From Polytrichum commune (lineage: Eukaryota; Streptophyta; Polytrichopsida; Polytrichales; Polytrichaceae), in assembly GCA_950295325.1 (NCBI GenBank), contig OX485803.1:58669554-58729553 (forward strand): a stretch of 60,000 bases of DNA, written 5' to 3'. The position numbers and the translations under genes are program-made. The notes below the pieces were generated by a model that made no database searches, was not told where the DNA came from, and was given only the letters and a program-made list of their open reading frames with translations. How positions within the stretch are numbered: the stretch's first letter is position 1; the number at the start of each line of letters is the position of its first letter. Shown here one piece after another: positions 34,701 to 48,300 of this stretch.

Positions 34701-37453
34701 ATGTAAGACTCTTTCATCCATTGGATCAAATGGGTCCTACTATAAATGCCATTGTATCCAACGCACTTATCAATTTAAGTCCACCATGATGTGGTCGGTC
34801 AAATCATAAGTCCACATTGAGCACTTCACTTTTGATATCAATATAACCATTATTTTTCCATATTGGAATGTCGGTTCATGAGGTCTATTGGATCTTTATA
34901 CTCGACCCACCTATTTGCTATCTTCCAAGGATTTGTATATCTCCTCCCAAGATACCAACTCTTGATGACTTCCTAACAACTTCAATGATGATTTGCGATG
35001 ACTGTGGATTATACTAAAACCGTAATTGCACCTTATAACATTGTCCATAATTTACCTTTAAATGCTTTGTGCTTCCATAGAGAGAGAGAGAGAGCAGACC
35101 AATATAACCATCTCCTGTAATCTATTTATCAGAGACCTTTCATGAGATAACTTAAGATTTTTATCTTCAAAAATATGCTACATCAGATGCACCAAAACAA
35201 ACATGTGCTCACCCGACAATTACTTGAAAATGGCACACATGAATTGAATCCACTGCAAAGGGGGATTGCTGCCTCGTGTTATCACCAATTTTTTAAGCCA
35301 ACAAAACAAACCATGTATAAGTGGAATTCAGTGAACAAGAACATGCAAGGTGCTTTTTATGTGTGAGAAGACTCCGACTACTACTCCAAGACCCTGAACC
35401 TACATCCACATGCACTCAATCGAGCCGATGGAACTTATATAGGGCTCTTGTGGTCATTTGTGAAATTGAGGGAGGAAGTAGCCGGTGATGGTAGGTGGGG
35501 ATCAACTCCTCAAGTCCTCAACATAAGTTAATTGTGCTGCTGCGTATGGGATTTGGCGTGTAATATATGCAAGCAAGGCATGAGGATTCTATGTTGCTCG
35601 TGCACCACTTGGCTGAATCTCACCTGTAAATGCTCCCTTGGACAGTTCTCCTCAAATCAGCTATCGCCCTTCCTAATTTTAGAGCATCATATGTGCATGC
35701 TCCAATATCCGCATCGGTAATGCCACAACAGTCTCCCAAGTGATAAAACCTCAACCAAGCAAATTCAGCTTTCCACATGCATTGGCTTTAAACCCGTGAG
35801 GGCCCTCTTTGATCCATAAACAGTCCTCTCTTTTGGCCATTGAATCCCCTGTAGCTAGTAGGCAATAAAAGGCTTTTAGCTACATAGGTAAGCAGCCTGG
35901 CAGCCCTTCTACTTATTATAATAGAGTCTACACTGCATATATATACTACTCTTCATGTACGGTCCACCCACGTGGTATTTATAGGGCCCACGTAGACATA
36001 ATGTAATTGATACAAATCACTGGTGATTGGGCATGACCTGGTGAAATGGGACGTCAGACTCCCACCTGGTGCAGGAAAAGTGAAAGGGGGGCCTATTGTT
36101 AGGGTTGGTTAGGAGGTTTGGATTAGTAAGAACTGACTCACTGCACAGAATTCACCTTGCTTAAGCAGACGAAGTAAGTAAGTACTTTTTGCTATTGACA
36201 GGAGATCTTATCTAATCTCGTACTAATTAATCAATTATCAGACACTAAGCCTGGCACTAATCATAACCTGCTGGCTGTGGAGGGATGGAGGTGCAGAGAC
36301 TCCCCTTTTCTCCCTTACCTTTCCCCTTTCCCTTCTTTGGGCCATCAGAATCTGGCCAGTGTAAGTTAAGTAGACTCCTATTGTTCCTGACTTCACTCAC
36401 TTCATGGCTCTTCCCCCAAGAATGTACATAAGTTCGCACAACCAGCAGTGTGCATATGCCATGACAGAATTGGGGACAAACTAGATTGTGGAAAATGTCA
36501 TGGTAAAAAGAAAATGCTGATGAGCTCTGGCTGCAGGTTGGGAAAAAGGAAATATTATAGGCTAGACTCAAAATGACACACAGTAGTTCAGACTGAATTC
36601 ACTTTACCTGTCGGGATATATTTTCACTGTGTATATTGTTGCACTCCACCGCTCCTTTTCTCAAGCATTGGCTGAATGGTGCAGTGGTACCTAATACAAT
36701 TCTGTTCTAGACAAGAAAATTTACATTTGTCTCCCTCTTGGTTGAGATTGTCCCCCACCCTTCTGCAATGCAAAACACACACCTCTGATAAGAAAGAAGG
36801 AAAAGGAAAATAAAGATGTGTGTTGCACATACAAAGGAGGTGTAGTTGAACATTTTACACATGATCTAATCATTACTATCATGTGCTATGATGTGTAAGT
36901 AATTAGATACTAGCCTCAGATGAACCTGTATACCATGATTCAGAATTTTACCAAGGGGAGAACATGGAATCAATAAGCAATCAGAGGCTTGCACTCACAA
37001 GTGCTACTGAACCAACCTTTGATGGTAGGCACATGAAAAATATTGGCCTTTGTTACCACTAGGTTTTTTTTTGGGCTGTGTTGGTGGATTTTCAATAAAG
37101 TAATTATGACTCATGAAACTCATAACACGTGCATATCACTGGTGTTGCTCGTGATTTGCCTGGTTTATCTTATGAGCATCTTCACGCTGAAATAGCATAG
37201 CAATCACAGACATTAGAAATAAGTTAACTTGATCAATTACACGGAAAGAAGCAGTGCACAACTGATGTAAGACTCTAAATATCTAGCTTCCTAAAATAGA
37301 AGGGAAGGGTCCTGGCTAGGCAGTTCCCATATAATATGCACCAGTGTTCCCATTCAAGCAATGGGACACAATGGGTTTGATGCATTTAATATATCATACA
37401 AAAAGTTACCTTCAAGTTTTTAAAATAGAAACAAACAAACTTTCTGAACATGT
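31711..37453. other. intergenic sequence, no gene recognised
   Basis: About 5.7 kb of mostly AT-rich sequence. From about 35 kb onward the base composition becomes more balanced. Open frames are short and lack known motifs. A G-box with a nearby TATA-like sequence is present at 35967-35985, but I see no convincing coding exon downstream. A (GA)n run lies near 35083-35094. Confidence 0.45.
35967..35985 (+). promoter_or_regulatory. G-box next to a TATA-like element
   Basis: CCCACGTGG (core CACGTG at 35969-35974) is followed two bases later by TATTTATAG, and a second ACGT core (CCCACGTAG) lies a few bases downstream. In plants this pairing occurs in ABA- or light-responsive promoters. No transcript unit can be read downstream, so a non-coding RNA promoter or chance are both possible. 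Confidence 0.25.
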
Positions 37454-37669
37454 GCTACACCGTTTATGGTATTTATTGTCACTTACTATTTGGAGGTACG
37501 CATTGCAACATTTTATTGTCAATGTAATTTTTGACCAAGTAAAGATATTGTTGTTCTATAGTGCCCAAACAACCAATTTGACCTTTGTTGATAAAATATG
37601 ATATCTATAGTAAAAAATTATAACACAATGTAAGTATGTATAGTAAGTGACACAAAATAGTGAGTCTAG
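37454..37669. mobile_element. MITE family E, copy 1
   Basis: Left end CTACACCGTTTATGG then TATTGTCACTTACTATTTGG; right end ATAGTAAGTGACACAAAATAG then TGAGTCTAG. Reversed, the right end matches the left, giving inverted repeats of roughly 40 bp. The interior phrase GTGCCCAAACAACCAATTTGACC is shared with the copies at 51132-51355 and 52566-52831. No transposase; target duplication not clear. Confidence 0.6.
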
Positions 37670-40480
37670 TCTAACCTTAAGGTAAGCATGCCTTAACTGA
37701 GTACTTTAAGTTATGCACCTACTTCGTATAGGATTTGAAGAAAGCAATTAGAGTGAGATGATTGCCAACTTCAAATCGTGGCCTAAGCCACTTTCCTCGA
37801 AATGTTTAGAGCTCTTAAGAATATCTCATTCATTTATCAAATGGAAGGATTTTGTTGACATTAAATAAAAGCTTATGTTTAGGATTTAAACCATTTTACC
37901 ATATCAAAATAAGTTTCTTGTTGGGATTCTTCTACTCAACAAGTACAATTTTTTTGGAACTAAAATCAATTTCCTAACTTCGAATTATACTAAAATACTA
38001 TATATATATATATATATCTCTTGGGAACCTGGTCACATAGTAACGGGTCTTGCCTACCCGAGAGAAGGTCCTTACCCAACCAATTAGAGCCCCTGAAATG
38101 TAGAAACATGGGCTTCGCCCAAGGTGCTTTCCCTTTTGGGTAATAAGGCCATAATTTTGGCCTACAATAGCTGGGAAAATGTCTCAATGTGTAAAGGGAA
38201 TCTTAACTCTAAGCTTCTTGCTGCTCTTTATAAGGAAGGGATTAGGTATATTTTGGGTTCAGCACCAGTGTGTTTTGCATGCATGGAGTACCGGTGAAGA
38301 TTTCTTCTTTGGTGAACTGTACAGTTATTTGTACCAATAACTAGGGATATGACAGGGTTATTGCTTCAACAAACTTTATTTCAGCTCATGCATTTGATTC
38401 TTTTGGGAATTCCAAATAGATTCTATTACAGAGAAGACTTACCCATTCTTACCATTTCCTACTGGGTTCTTGTGCTTCAGAGATCAAACTATTTATGTGT
38501 ACATCAACATTCAAACTTGAGTGTCATGAACAAACTATGACTTCCTCTCAATTTCTTGTTATTTTGTTTTATTTGAGACAAAAGCCAAAGGCCAAAATCC
38601 GTTCTCCCTTGGACATGCAGACACAACCCTGCAACGCATCAACTCTTGCTTAATTTGACAGGGTATCCAACATACTGGATGCAGAGCTAAGAGTGCCAAC
38701 ATGAAGAGCTTCCGATTTTGATGATCTCGAGGGGTCAGGTACTAGATTAGTGATATTCATCACAATTAAGCTTAAATTTGCAGCATGACAACAATGCAAT
38801 GCGATGCATTTCATGCTTGGACATTAGATTCTTTTTTTAGGGATTCAACAGATCAGAAGAACTTACCAATCAGGCTGGGTACATGGAATCGTGGATATGA
38901 GTATGGAGTAGATAGGTGGCATTCACGATAAATAAAGTGGGTGTGATGCACATGGAAAACTGGTTTGCTTTCCTAACACCTACTCAGGGGTAATAGTGAA
39001 AACATACCCTCCTAAAGGTTAGATGTTGATTCATCTCATTTTAAGTTTTTTGGATTAATTTGGAACTTGGATCCCAATCTAGGGATTTATTTTACTAAAA
39101 CAAGTAGTATTGGTCTCTACAATAATATTTAGCATTTTCATCTCCCCTTCCCCCGGTGCGCCTTTCTCCCGAATAGGTGTTGTGAACAATCACCCATGGA
39201 AAACATGATGGAGGAAGGAGATGTGTAGAAGAAGCTCAAGAAAGGTTGGAGGGCAAAGGAGCATGTGTGCACATGACATTGACACCGAATCCATTGTGCA
39301 TGAGATTAGGCAATGCATGGTACAAATAGGTGGGTTGCTAGCTGGGGGGATAGAGAGGGAGAGAGAGAAAGAGAGAGAATCACTATATTGTTCACAATAT
39401 TTATTATCCCTTGCTTATTGATCACTCGCCCTGTTATGAGGTCTATGTATAGGTTACAATAATGACCAACATCTTGACCAATATTGTAACCCACATGACA
39501 CTTGATATTTTGACTGTGCTTACAAATATATCGGCATTAGTATACTCAACAAACTATACTCATTAAAATACTTATTATTAGTGAACAAGTTGATCATAAG
39601 TGTAAACACATGGTGCTTGGCAATTAGTAGGACACCCAATTTCTTCCTCTTTCATATTAAAATGTAAACACATGACACTTGCTATTGATATTTTCAATAT
39701 TATCTTCCTCTTGCATACTAAAAGTGTAATTATTATCTTAGGTACTCCAATGTGGTACACTAAATGTCACATTGTTAAAACCATTCACTACATAAGTACT
39801 TATATTGACAAATAGTGTCATGCTGATAAGTAGTGGACATGACATTTATGGACCTCTAAACACCTCCTTTGGACCCTTCACAAATATTGTACATGACACT
39901 AAATATGATAACAAATGTAGTAGAAAAGTGAAAGCCAAACAACTTGTTCCATACAACATGCTTGTAAAACTAACTTGTCAAATCTTAACTGCTCATAGAT
40001 TGTTTCAAACTTCAAGTTGTTTGGAACCCGACGTTTGAAACATGTTGTTTGGCTACCACTTTCCCATTGCATTGTTCATCTCAATTAGTGAGGAAGGGCT
40101 CATAGTGTGTGTGATAAATGAATGAAGGTGACACCGGGTTTCTTTAAGCTATGAAAATAGTGCCACCAAAAGATCTAGGAAGCATTGCTCATCCTGACAC
40201 TAGTCACTGGAAATACTATTCATAGGATCACTATGAATATTGATAGTACCGGCACTATTCACCAAAAAAATGCGTTTCCATAAAAAAAGAGAGAGTTTAT
40301 GTTTGTTTCACTCTACAAACACCTTAGAATACACCCTAAATCTCTTTAAGATGTTTGAAAAATATGCATGTATTCTTGAATTTCAATATCACTTGATAAA
40401 ATTTCCAGCACTTACTAATTTTGAGACTTGGCAGTCTGTAATGCGTGTTTGTTTCGGGAATTAGTACCACACGCACTAAT
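37670..40480. other. intergenic sequence upstream of the GC-rich gene region
   Basis: AT-rich, with a (TA)n run at about 38001-38018 and a (GA)n run at 39354-39379. Around 39480-39850 there are several phrases resembling MITE termini (CACTACATAAGTAC, ACACTAAATGTCAC) that I could not resolve into one element. No coding exon recognised. Confidence 0.4.
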
Positions 40481-40602
40481 CCGGACAATCGTTGTGGTGT
40501 GGTGTATTGCTAGCTCGCTCGCTCGCTTGCTGCATGTTATTGCACGCTGCCCCCCACGCACAACTTATCCCTAGCTTTGGTGCTCGGGCCCATGTCATCC
40601 AA

Positions 40603-40660
40603 GGGCAGGGCAGGGCAGGGCAGGGCTGGGCTGGGCTGGGCTGGGCTTGGGCTTGGGCTG
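40603..40660. repeat. pentanucleotide repeat (GGGCA)n grading into (GGGCT)n
   Basis: GGGCA units change to GGGCT and then to GGGCTT units. It is strongly G-rich on the plus strand with regularly spaced GGG triplets, the pattern that can form G-quadruplexes, and lies at the start of the gene's GC-rich upstream region. Confidence 0.9.
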
Positions 40661-40829
40661 CCCCTGCCCCACGCCACCTTTATACCTGGCCTTACCCAGC
40701 TACCAGCAGCTTGCGTTGCTGCTGCTGGCTATGCTGCTGCTGCGAGGCCTGGCCCGCTTCCAGCTTCTCCCCCTGAGGAGCTTCGTGTGTCGGAAAACCA
40801 CTTTTTTGAGGTCACTTCCAAGGCAAGCA

Positions 40830-40861
<32 letters not shown>

Positions 40862-41819
40862 GGAGAGGAGAGGAGCGGGGCGGGCTAGCAGCTAGCTAGG
40901 CTGCTGGGCCTGCCAGGGGCGATGTGCCAGAGAGATGCGCTCACCCCTTGCCGGACAGTGAGTTACACTGGCCTCCGGCCTCCTCAGTCCTCATCAGCCT
41001 GCTGCTGTTGCTGTGGATTCGGCAGAGGGGGCTGGGCGTTCATGGCCGTAGACGGACCTAGAAATGGGGTAGTTATGACTTCAGCAGTGACTCTCGGGTT
41101 TTGGCCCACCCAAGAATTCAGCCTGGGGGGGAGCTTGTAGCTGCTGGCCCAGCGGTTATGGTAGTTTTGGTGTGCAGATCGGTGGGTGTGTTGGGTGGGG
41201 ACAGTCCCTGGGATGTGAATTTGGGGGTTTGGAGTGGCGAGGTGGAGGGGAGGAGTGAGGAGTCTAGTGATAGTGCGGTGCGGTGCGGTGAGGTGAGTTG
41301 CAGTGCTAGAGGACGAGTTGGTTGATATGGGGATTGTGTCGTGGGAATTGAAGATCTGGTTGGGTGGTGGAAGAAGAAGTTCATGACGACGATGGAAGCG
41401 TTTAGCGCCGTGTCGCTGGGAACCTCACTTAGTTAGTGTACTTGGACTCGCACTTGGAGTGACATGGTTGTGCAGACGCTCTTCAGACTCTCTTCCTTTC
41501 CACCGCACCTTTGGATGGATCGTTGGTCACTTTGGAAAGATTCATTTGGTAGAGGACACGTAGACTGTGAGGCTTTTGAAACAGGTTGAATATTGCCGTG
41601 GATTTGGTAGGAAAGGTTCCCTCTTTCTTGGACGTGGTCGCTGCGAGGGACTAGAGCTTTGCCCGGACCTTGCAATTTCGACTGGATCTTCTTCTTCGGA
41701 GTATACTGTTTCATGGGCAGGGGAGGGGAGGCGCACTCACTTTGGGACAGACAGGGTTTTGCTGGGGTGTTGTTGGTGAGGCCTTATCGCCGGAGTCGCA
41801 TTTGAGTGTGTGTGCGAGT

Positions 41820-41822
<3 letters not shown>

Positions 41823-41862
<40 letters not shown>
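41823..41862. repeat. (GA)n microsatellite
   Basis: About 20 uninterrupted GA units in the upstream region of the RAWUL gene. It creates spurious Arg-Glu repeats in translation. Confidence 0.95.
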
Positions 41863-41865
<3 letters not shown>

Positions 41866-44800
41866 TACTCGCAGTGGTAATATTGTAGGCGACGTGTTTT
41901 CCAGCACCTTAATGCGTGTTGCTGTTGAATGGGAGCAGATCTCGTGGGCTTCAAACTTTGGGGAGGTTCAGTGGGATGCTGCTGCAGCTCCAGGGCTGAC
42001 TTGCTATGAAGATCAAGGAGGTTGGCAGAAGTTGGTTTGTTTAGGGAAAACATTTGTTGCAAGGGAGTGCGGTCCCAGCTGTTGTGTGTGTGTGCGCCCC
42101 AGCGGCCACTGGCGCAGCATATACTTGTATGGAAATCTAATACAGAAACACGGCATGTTGATAGTACCGAAACCTTTGGAAATTTCAGCTCGAAATGGTG
42201 AGGTGGAGGCCTCCCGTGTTCCTTCTCCCAACCCTGGCTGGTAATAGGAGCTCGAGAGGTTTGTTCTCCTGCTGCACTGACTTGACCGATTGAGTGCTCT
42301 GTACACTTGGCAGGGTTTGCTACTCTCACAAACAGATGATCGAGGAGGGTGAACTAGGGGAATCCAGCCTCGCTTTCTATTCGGCTTTGCTTTTTCCACC
42401 CAGCTACGAGTCACCCTTGTAGTTTCAATTAGCTTCACACTTTTACCACGCGACTAGCTCCCTATGGATCACATTTATGACGTCGCCTTCACGCGGTTGC
42501 CGAGTATATACGCAAATGAGTTGTTGTGCCTTTGACTAGACTGTACATTTTGAGTGAAGAGCGAAGGGTAGTCTATCTGCCGAGGGAGGTAGTGCAACAC
42601 ACACGAAGGTTTCGGCAAGGAGCGGACAATTTTCAGAGATACAGACACTTCCGACCAGCTTTGCAACATCAAGTGCAATTGTAAGTATTGCAAAGGGTTG
42701 AGGTCAGATCAGGAAATGCAAGAGGATGTGGAAGAAGTCGACGAAGAGGAAGTAGACAAAGAAGAAGAGAATGCAAGGGCTAGTTATAACCCAAGCTGCG
42801 TGAGATCAGAATGGTAACCAGGAGCGATATTCCTAGGTCACGGAGCTTCTAGTCTGGTGGCACGAGATTAGTATTGCTAGAAGAAGAGGTCATTTTGAAG
42901 AAGCAGGCGTAGGAATTTTAATGTGGGCTTCGAGGATCTGCTGGGAAAAAGGAGGACAAGAAGAAGCGAACAGCTGGGGCACTGATGAGTGCGCAGATTA
43001 CATGGCCGCGGAGTGTGATTCACGCCAACATACAGCATGTGGCAACAAGCACCACCTGCCGCTGCTGGCTCATCTCCAAGTAGGCCGGCCGACAACTACC
43101 TCGATCATTGTACTTCAAGGATTACCCCCAATTTCCACAGCGTCGGAAGGTACGGCTGCCTCTTATCCTCAACTAACCCTTGTCTCGCAAACGTTAACAC
43201 CTTCAGCAATAGTTCATTGAGCATCACTGACAATTAATCTCTTGATGCGTGGGCAAGAGCACATAACTAGGAACACTACTTATGGGTACTTGGGTACCTT
43301 TTGGGAAGGAAGTACCTAATGGGACACCGGCAATGATCTAAGACTATCCATTTCTCTCTTCCATTGGCACTCCGTTCCAGCAATGCAGACTCAACCATTG
43401 CTATTGTGGAAATGTCACTGGTTAAGGACACCCTTCGCATTATGGCAGCGAAACTGCATCTGAAAGTATTATTAGATAGTCTTCTGGGCGTGCAAATCTC
43501 GTGTACCATTTACATTACACAACTAAGGTTCTTCCCATGTCCTAAGTTTCCCGGAAATCTAGAGCACCTCAACGTGGAGCTCGTGGGAGTTTGAGCTGCT
43601 ATAGTGGACTTTAATGCTGCAGCTGCATTGCAATCTCCAAACCGTCAGGTTCTGTAGAAGCAGCAACTCAACCAACTTAGTGTCATTCAGTTATTACCCA
43701 ATAACTTCGTCTTCCACCTGTCTGATAAGCTTCACGAGTTAGGACCTTGATAGCTGAGCTGCAATGGTGACCCGTAAACCAACATTACGTGAGCTTGATC
43801 TGTATTGGAAACACTAAATATGCATAGATAGCAGCGTACGTATGGTGGCGGGATCTTTTTCGAAGGACAGGACAGCACGACATCCGTACTTTCTCGATGT
43901 AGGACGAGTTGTGAGGGCTCGCTCGCAGCTACATACCTGCGAAGTGATGCAAGCTGATTGATTTCAAATGGCTTTGGCTTGATCGGGTATTGGAAATGGC
44001 ATGGCACTTGTAGTGTCCGCTCACTTCAACGTGGACAGGAATTCGTCGTTTCTTACGTTTGGGTTACATTCTTAGAGACTGAGGGCTATATCCTGCATTG
44101 CCTGATCTGCGGTCTTAGCAGGCTGCGAGTCATGAAGAAGAGAGAATGTGGACGATCTCTTGCTTGACCAAGCCAATAGAAGCTAACAAGGGGTTCAGAA
44201 GAGACCTTTCGTTCGCCGGTGAACCTCCTGTAAGGTCTTGACACTTCATTGTCAAGTATCTAAAACACCAATCACTCGGTTGTTCATCCGCTTCAATATG
44301 CACAAGGTCACATGAGACCTTTTGATGTTTGGGCTTCGTATACGAACATGCTTTGATAGAGAACTTAACCCAGGATGGGTGACAGGTTCGAACTAGACAA
44401 GAGTGGCAAAGAGGATATTCGAGTTTTTTAGAATCGATTTCCATTTGCTGTCTTGTAGAAATCCTCTGGGTGAGCCTTCGTTGCAATGCTGGTTACGGTG
44501 CTGTGCCTTAGGGATCATCGCTTTACAGCTGAGTGACTTGACCTTGTAGGTATTCCGATGGCGAAAGTGATATGCTCCAGATTTCGAGGGTAATGTACTT
44601 GTAACTTTAGTTGAGTAAAATGTTCGAAAGAAGTGGGACATGAACACTTCCTTTTGGTCAGAGATGTGACCTGAAGTACCCACTTATCCTTTGCACGTAC
44701 AAGCGTTCAGATGATTAGATTCTAAAAAGCTCCAGATTCCGCTACTGTTCAACGTGTAGCTTTGAGCGAGTTTTTTGAATATACATGAACAATATTGTCG

Positions 44801-45352
44801 ACAAAGTTAACCAAGCAATGATGGACGAATAAACCCTAGCCCTTTCCAGGCTTTTTAAATGTTGAGATTAAATTATTTCTTGTCTTCCATCAGTGCATCT
44901 GATGCCCAAGTCTACATTCGTATCAGCCTTGACCGATACCTCCTTTGGGTATTCTTGGGGTGCAGTTTGCCTCATCCTTTGTCATTCAGGTGTGCTCATC
45001 AGTCATAGAGAATGGTGAGACCAGTCCTAGTTGTATAATTAAACCCGAGTGTGCAGTATTGTATGTAGTGATGTAAGAACTTGGTAATCTCTCGAGAAAC
45101 ATGTGACTAAGAAGCATGTAATCCAGATCGAAAGCGAATGGAAAACTGCAGCAAGTACACCAGCTGGGAAGGAGCAAAGTAGTTTGCAGTGCCGGAGACT
45201 CCCATAGCGGAGGCGATGAACAAGAGGAGCTGCTGCAGCAATGCCGGAGCTTGACAGCCAGGAACATTGAACACGGTACTCCTGCTTCTTCCACTAGCAA
45301 TATCGTTGGTGAAGAAGCGGTTGAGGAGGAGGGTACGACCTGTAGCTGCTTC

Positions 45353-48300
45353 ATGCCCCGAGTGCCAATCTGGAGCACATCGAGATCATTGCACCAGCAT
45401 CCTGAGCACAAGTGTAGAGCCGTTCAATGTGTGAAGGAGGAAACGGGGCAGCTTGATGACATGCAGACCCAAAGCTCGCTCGAGGACCGCAGCAGTGTTG
45501 TGGAGTCATTCAATACAATTAATAGCATCAACACGCATCGCAGTGCTGGGGAGACTGCATTGTTCCGGAACTACTGGTCCCAACCCAAGAAAAGAAAGAC
45601 CCCTGACTACTACTCCGGTACTACCGATGTAAGCGACGCAGCCACTCCTCCCCAACCCCATGAATGTCCCACAAGGAGGAAATTACTTGCCAATTTAGAA
45701 TCTGACATCATAATTTTCGGCCAGGTGATTGAGGCGGCCATCCCCTACTCCCCCCACACCACTACTGACTCAGATCTCACCTCGGAGATGATGGCTGATC
45801 AAGAGAGCTCCAAATCCAGCACTGAGGAGGAAGCTGGCTCTCATGCGGCTCAGGAATTGAGCACTTCTGCTGCTCCCCCTGAATCCCGATCCCACCATGA
45901 CTTCTTCCTCGGACCAGCAATGGTTGTACCCGAGCTGCAAAACTCAGGATCGGTTGAAGAGAGCTCCCAAATGAGAGGTGGACCTTCGGAAAGACAGTTT
46001 TACCCACCCGTAGCAGTTCTCCCATCGAGGGTTATGTCCGGTGATCTTCAGAGATACCATGCAGATATTGAACCCACAACTCAACTGGAGCTAGACATGC
46101 AAATCGCCACTCATCAAGCCCAACAACCTGGCGCCTCAGGTGGCTCAGGCGCATCTGTATCAAAACAAATTAGAAGCTTGGATGAGCCTGCAGGGACTGA
46201 AGATTGGTTGCAGCTTGGACTAGGGGGTACCTCCAAAACCACGCCCAGTAGCGCTAGTAGAAGTGTGGTACCCGAATTTGAGATTTTTAAAGCCCCAGTA
46301 AGCAGATCACCTAGCACACCTTCACGTGTTCCTTCTTCAGGTCCCACTCAGAGATTGGGGCAACAACCACTTGACCCTGCCCAACTTATCAGCATTCCTT
46401 TTTCTCTCTCGCCTGCGCAACCTCAAGGGCAACAAAGCTCAAGTAGTTTCCTTAGAGATCCTATAAGTTTACAGGCTCGTAGTCATCAGCTAACAGGCTT
46501 CGGACCATCAAATGCACCTAGCTCTCCGAGCTGGTCTGAACCACAATATTACGGAGGTCAATACCCTGGACCACCTGGTGGCAGCAGTAGAGCAGCTCCC
46601 CCCATCCCTGGTACCACCAGCTTCCTATCCTTGGCTGCTGCCAATCCAGCTGAGACATTTCGACAAAGGGATTCACAAAGAGAACACACTCAGTGGAGTA
46701 GTCATGGCAGGGATCCATATCTCCATCCCTCGTCAATACCTGCACCCTCCATGGAGTTTCCATTTCCGGAGAGGGGTCCTCCTCAGGATCACTTGCAGGC
46801 TTCTCGGATGGTTGGCAGACCGCAACCTGGTTACAGTCCAGGCCCTTCCACCCAAAGAGTGGACTTCGCTAATCTGATACAAGGCTTCCCCAGATTCCCT
46901 TCTAATGAAACGGGAGTACCGTCCCAGCAGAGGGGCCAGGCCCAAGGAGCCAGTTCCCACCAGGAGCAGAGGACTGGAAGGCTCCCTTGGCTGCCTGAAG
47001 TGACAAGCGCTTCAGAGGCCATCCAGCTGCCCCCAACTAGAGGAGGCTTTGCAAGCAGGGCAGGAGCAGCTGTACCTGGGTTGCAGAATATTGCGGCCAT
47101 ACAGCATCAGGGTTCTTGGGAGCGCCTCCTGGACCGAGTGGGTCCAAACTTCCCACAACAACCACTTGGAGGTGAGAGCGAGTTCAATCAAGAATCTGTA
47201 AACTTGGCTTACAAACGCAAGCTCGACCAATTCTCTGGGACGGTTCCCTCATGGATGTCCAAGGTATGCAGATTCAGTTGCTTCAGCCTATTTCCTCACT
47301 TGTAAAAACTTGGATTCAGCCGGTGTTTTCTACAAGGCTTCTGAGGCCATGTTGAACTATGTACCTATTGCCTCATTTATGTCATAGGGCCTTGAAGAAT
47401 CAGTTGGCAGAATAATTCTCTCATCACTTCCTGCAGACCGTTTCGTATTTGGCTGAACTTGCATTCGGAGATAATCTGTAAGCATAGTTTCTAAAGGAAG
47501 TTGGCACCTTAAGTGTCGTAGTACCTTCGTCATTATGACTACTGATTTTTGCAGTGAGAGCCACAGATTATTTCCTACTGAATTATCCAACCTCCCCTGC
47601 ATTCTAAGCCTTGACCCTCTCTGATATAAGTAGATCAATTGTTTTGTATAGAGATCAATTGGCAGCATTTCACCAAGTTTCTTTATTGATCACCTTTGAT
47701 GAGCATTCAAACCATTACCTTAAATGGATTGAAACTCCATGAACTTTGCGTTTTATTAAGTTCTGGCTACACCCCTGGTTCCTTTTATTGAAATGGTAAA
47801 CATCCACAAGCAGCACATGGTCCAACGGCCTGAGCTATTACAGTAAGTTAGGCCAGATACTTGACATGTCATGACATGAGTGAAGACTCCGTCAGAAAGC
47901 TTTAAATAAGCCCACTGAGGTGTTGCAGTCCCACGCTTTGTGTCAGTTTGTTGTGAAATGAACATTCATTCGGTAGGTATTTGGACTCTCAGATTTTGAG
48001 GTACTGATACCTGTGCCTGCCCCAACTGAATGTTTTGTAGGATCAGCGTGGTATAAGAGCAGGATATGAAGGAGGGGGAGCTGGGCAACAAGCAAGGAAG
48101 GCGCAAAGATCCGAAGGCAGCTTCTTGCGTCTCTCTCCTGGCAGCGGAAGGCCTGAAACCGTAGAGTATGACGTGGCTAGAACGGCTGCCACATCACACC
48201 TCCAAAGTCCAGCTGGCCTTTGGTTCAGATTACAACCAGGAGATCTGTATGCATTCCCTGCCCCCCACCTCCACCATTCTCTAATTAGCTTTTCCATATA

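Larger units (their letters stand above)
40481..45121 (+). promoter_or_regulatory. GC- and CpG-rich upstream region of the RAWUL gene (promoter, probable long 5' leader)
   Basis: Composition changes abruptly near 40.48 kb from AT-rich to GC-rich and stays balanced to the coding exon. Features include a pentanucleotide repeat (40603-40660), a CTTTATACC TATA-like site at about 40678, a CAGCAA run near 40829-40862 and a long (GA)n tract at 41823-41862; GA tracts are common in plant core promoters and 5' leaders. No frame here resembles a known protein, although many short upstream frames exist (for example 40577-40888, 41822-42244). I infer a promoter plus a long, possibly intron-containing 5' leader, but a separate unrecognised gene cannot be excluded. 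Confidence 0.4.

Noticed and set aside
41822-42244. 140-codon plus-strand frame beginning with Arg-Glu repeats
   Set aside because: The start is the (GA)n microsatellite translated; the rest shows no domain and overlaps equally long frames on the other strand.
42013-42438. 141-codon minus-strand frame in the upstream region of the RAWUL gene
   Set aside because: No recognisable motif and no splice or promoter context on the minus strand; GC-rich sequence yields long chance frames.
44986-45411. 141-codon minus-strand frame overlapping the first coding exon
   Set aside because: A shadow of the plus-strand coding sequence.
46512-46877. 121-codon plus-strand frame inside exon 1
   Set aside because: An out-of-frame shadow of the RAWUL gene's exon 1, which is open across the same interval in another frame.
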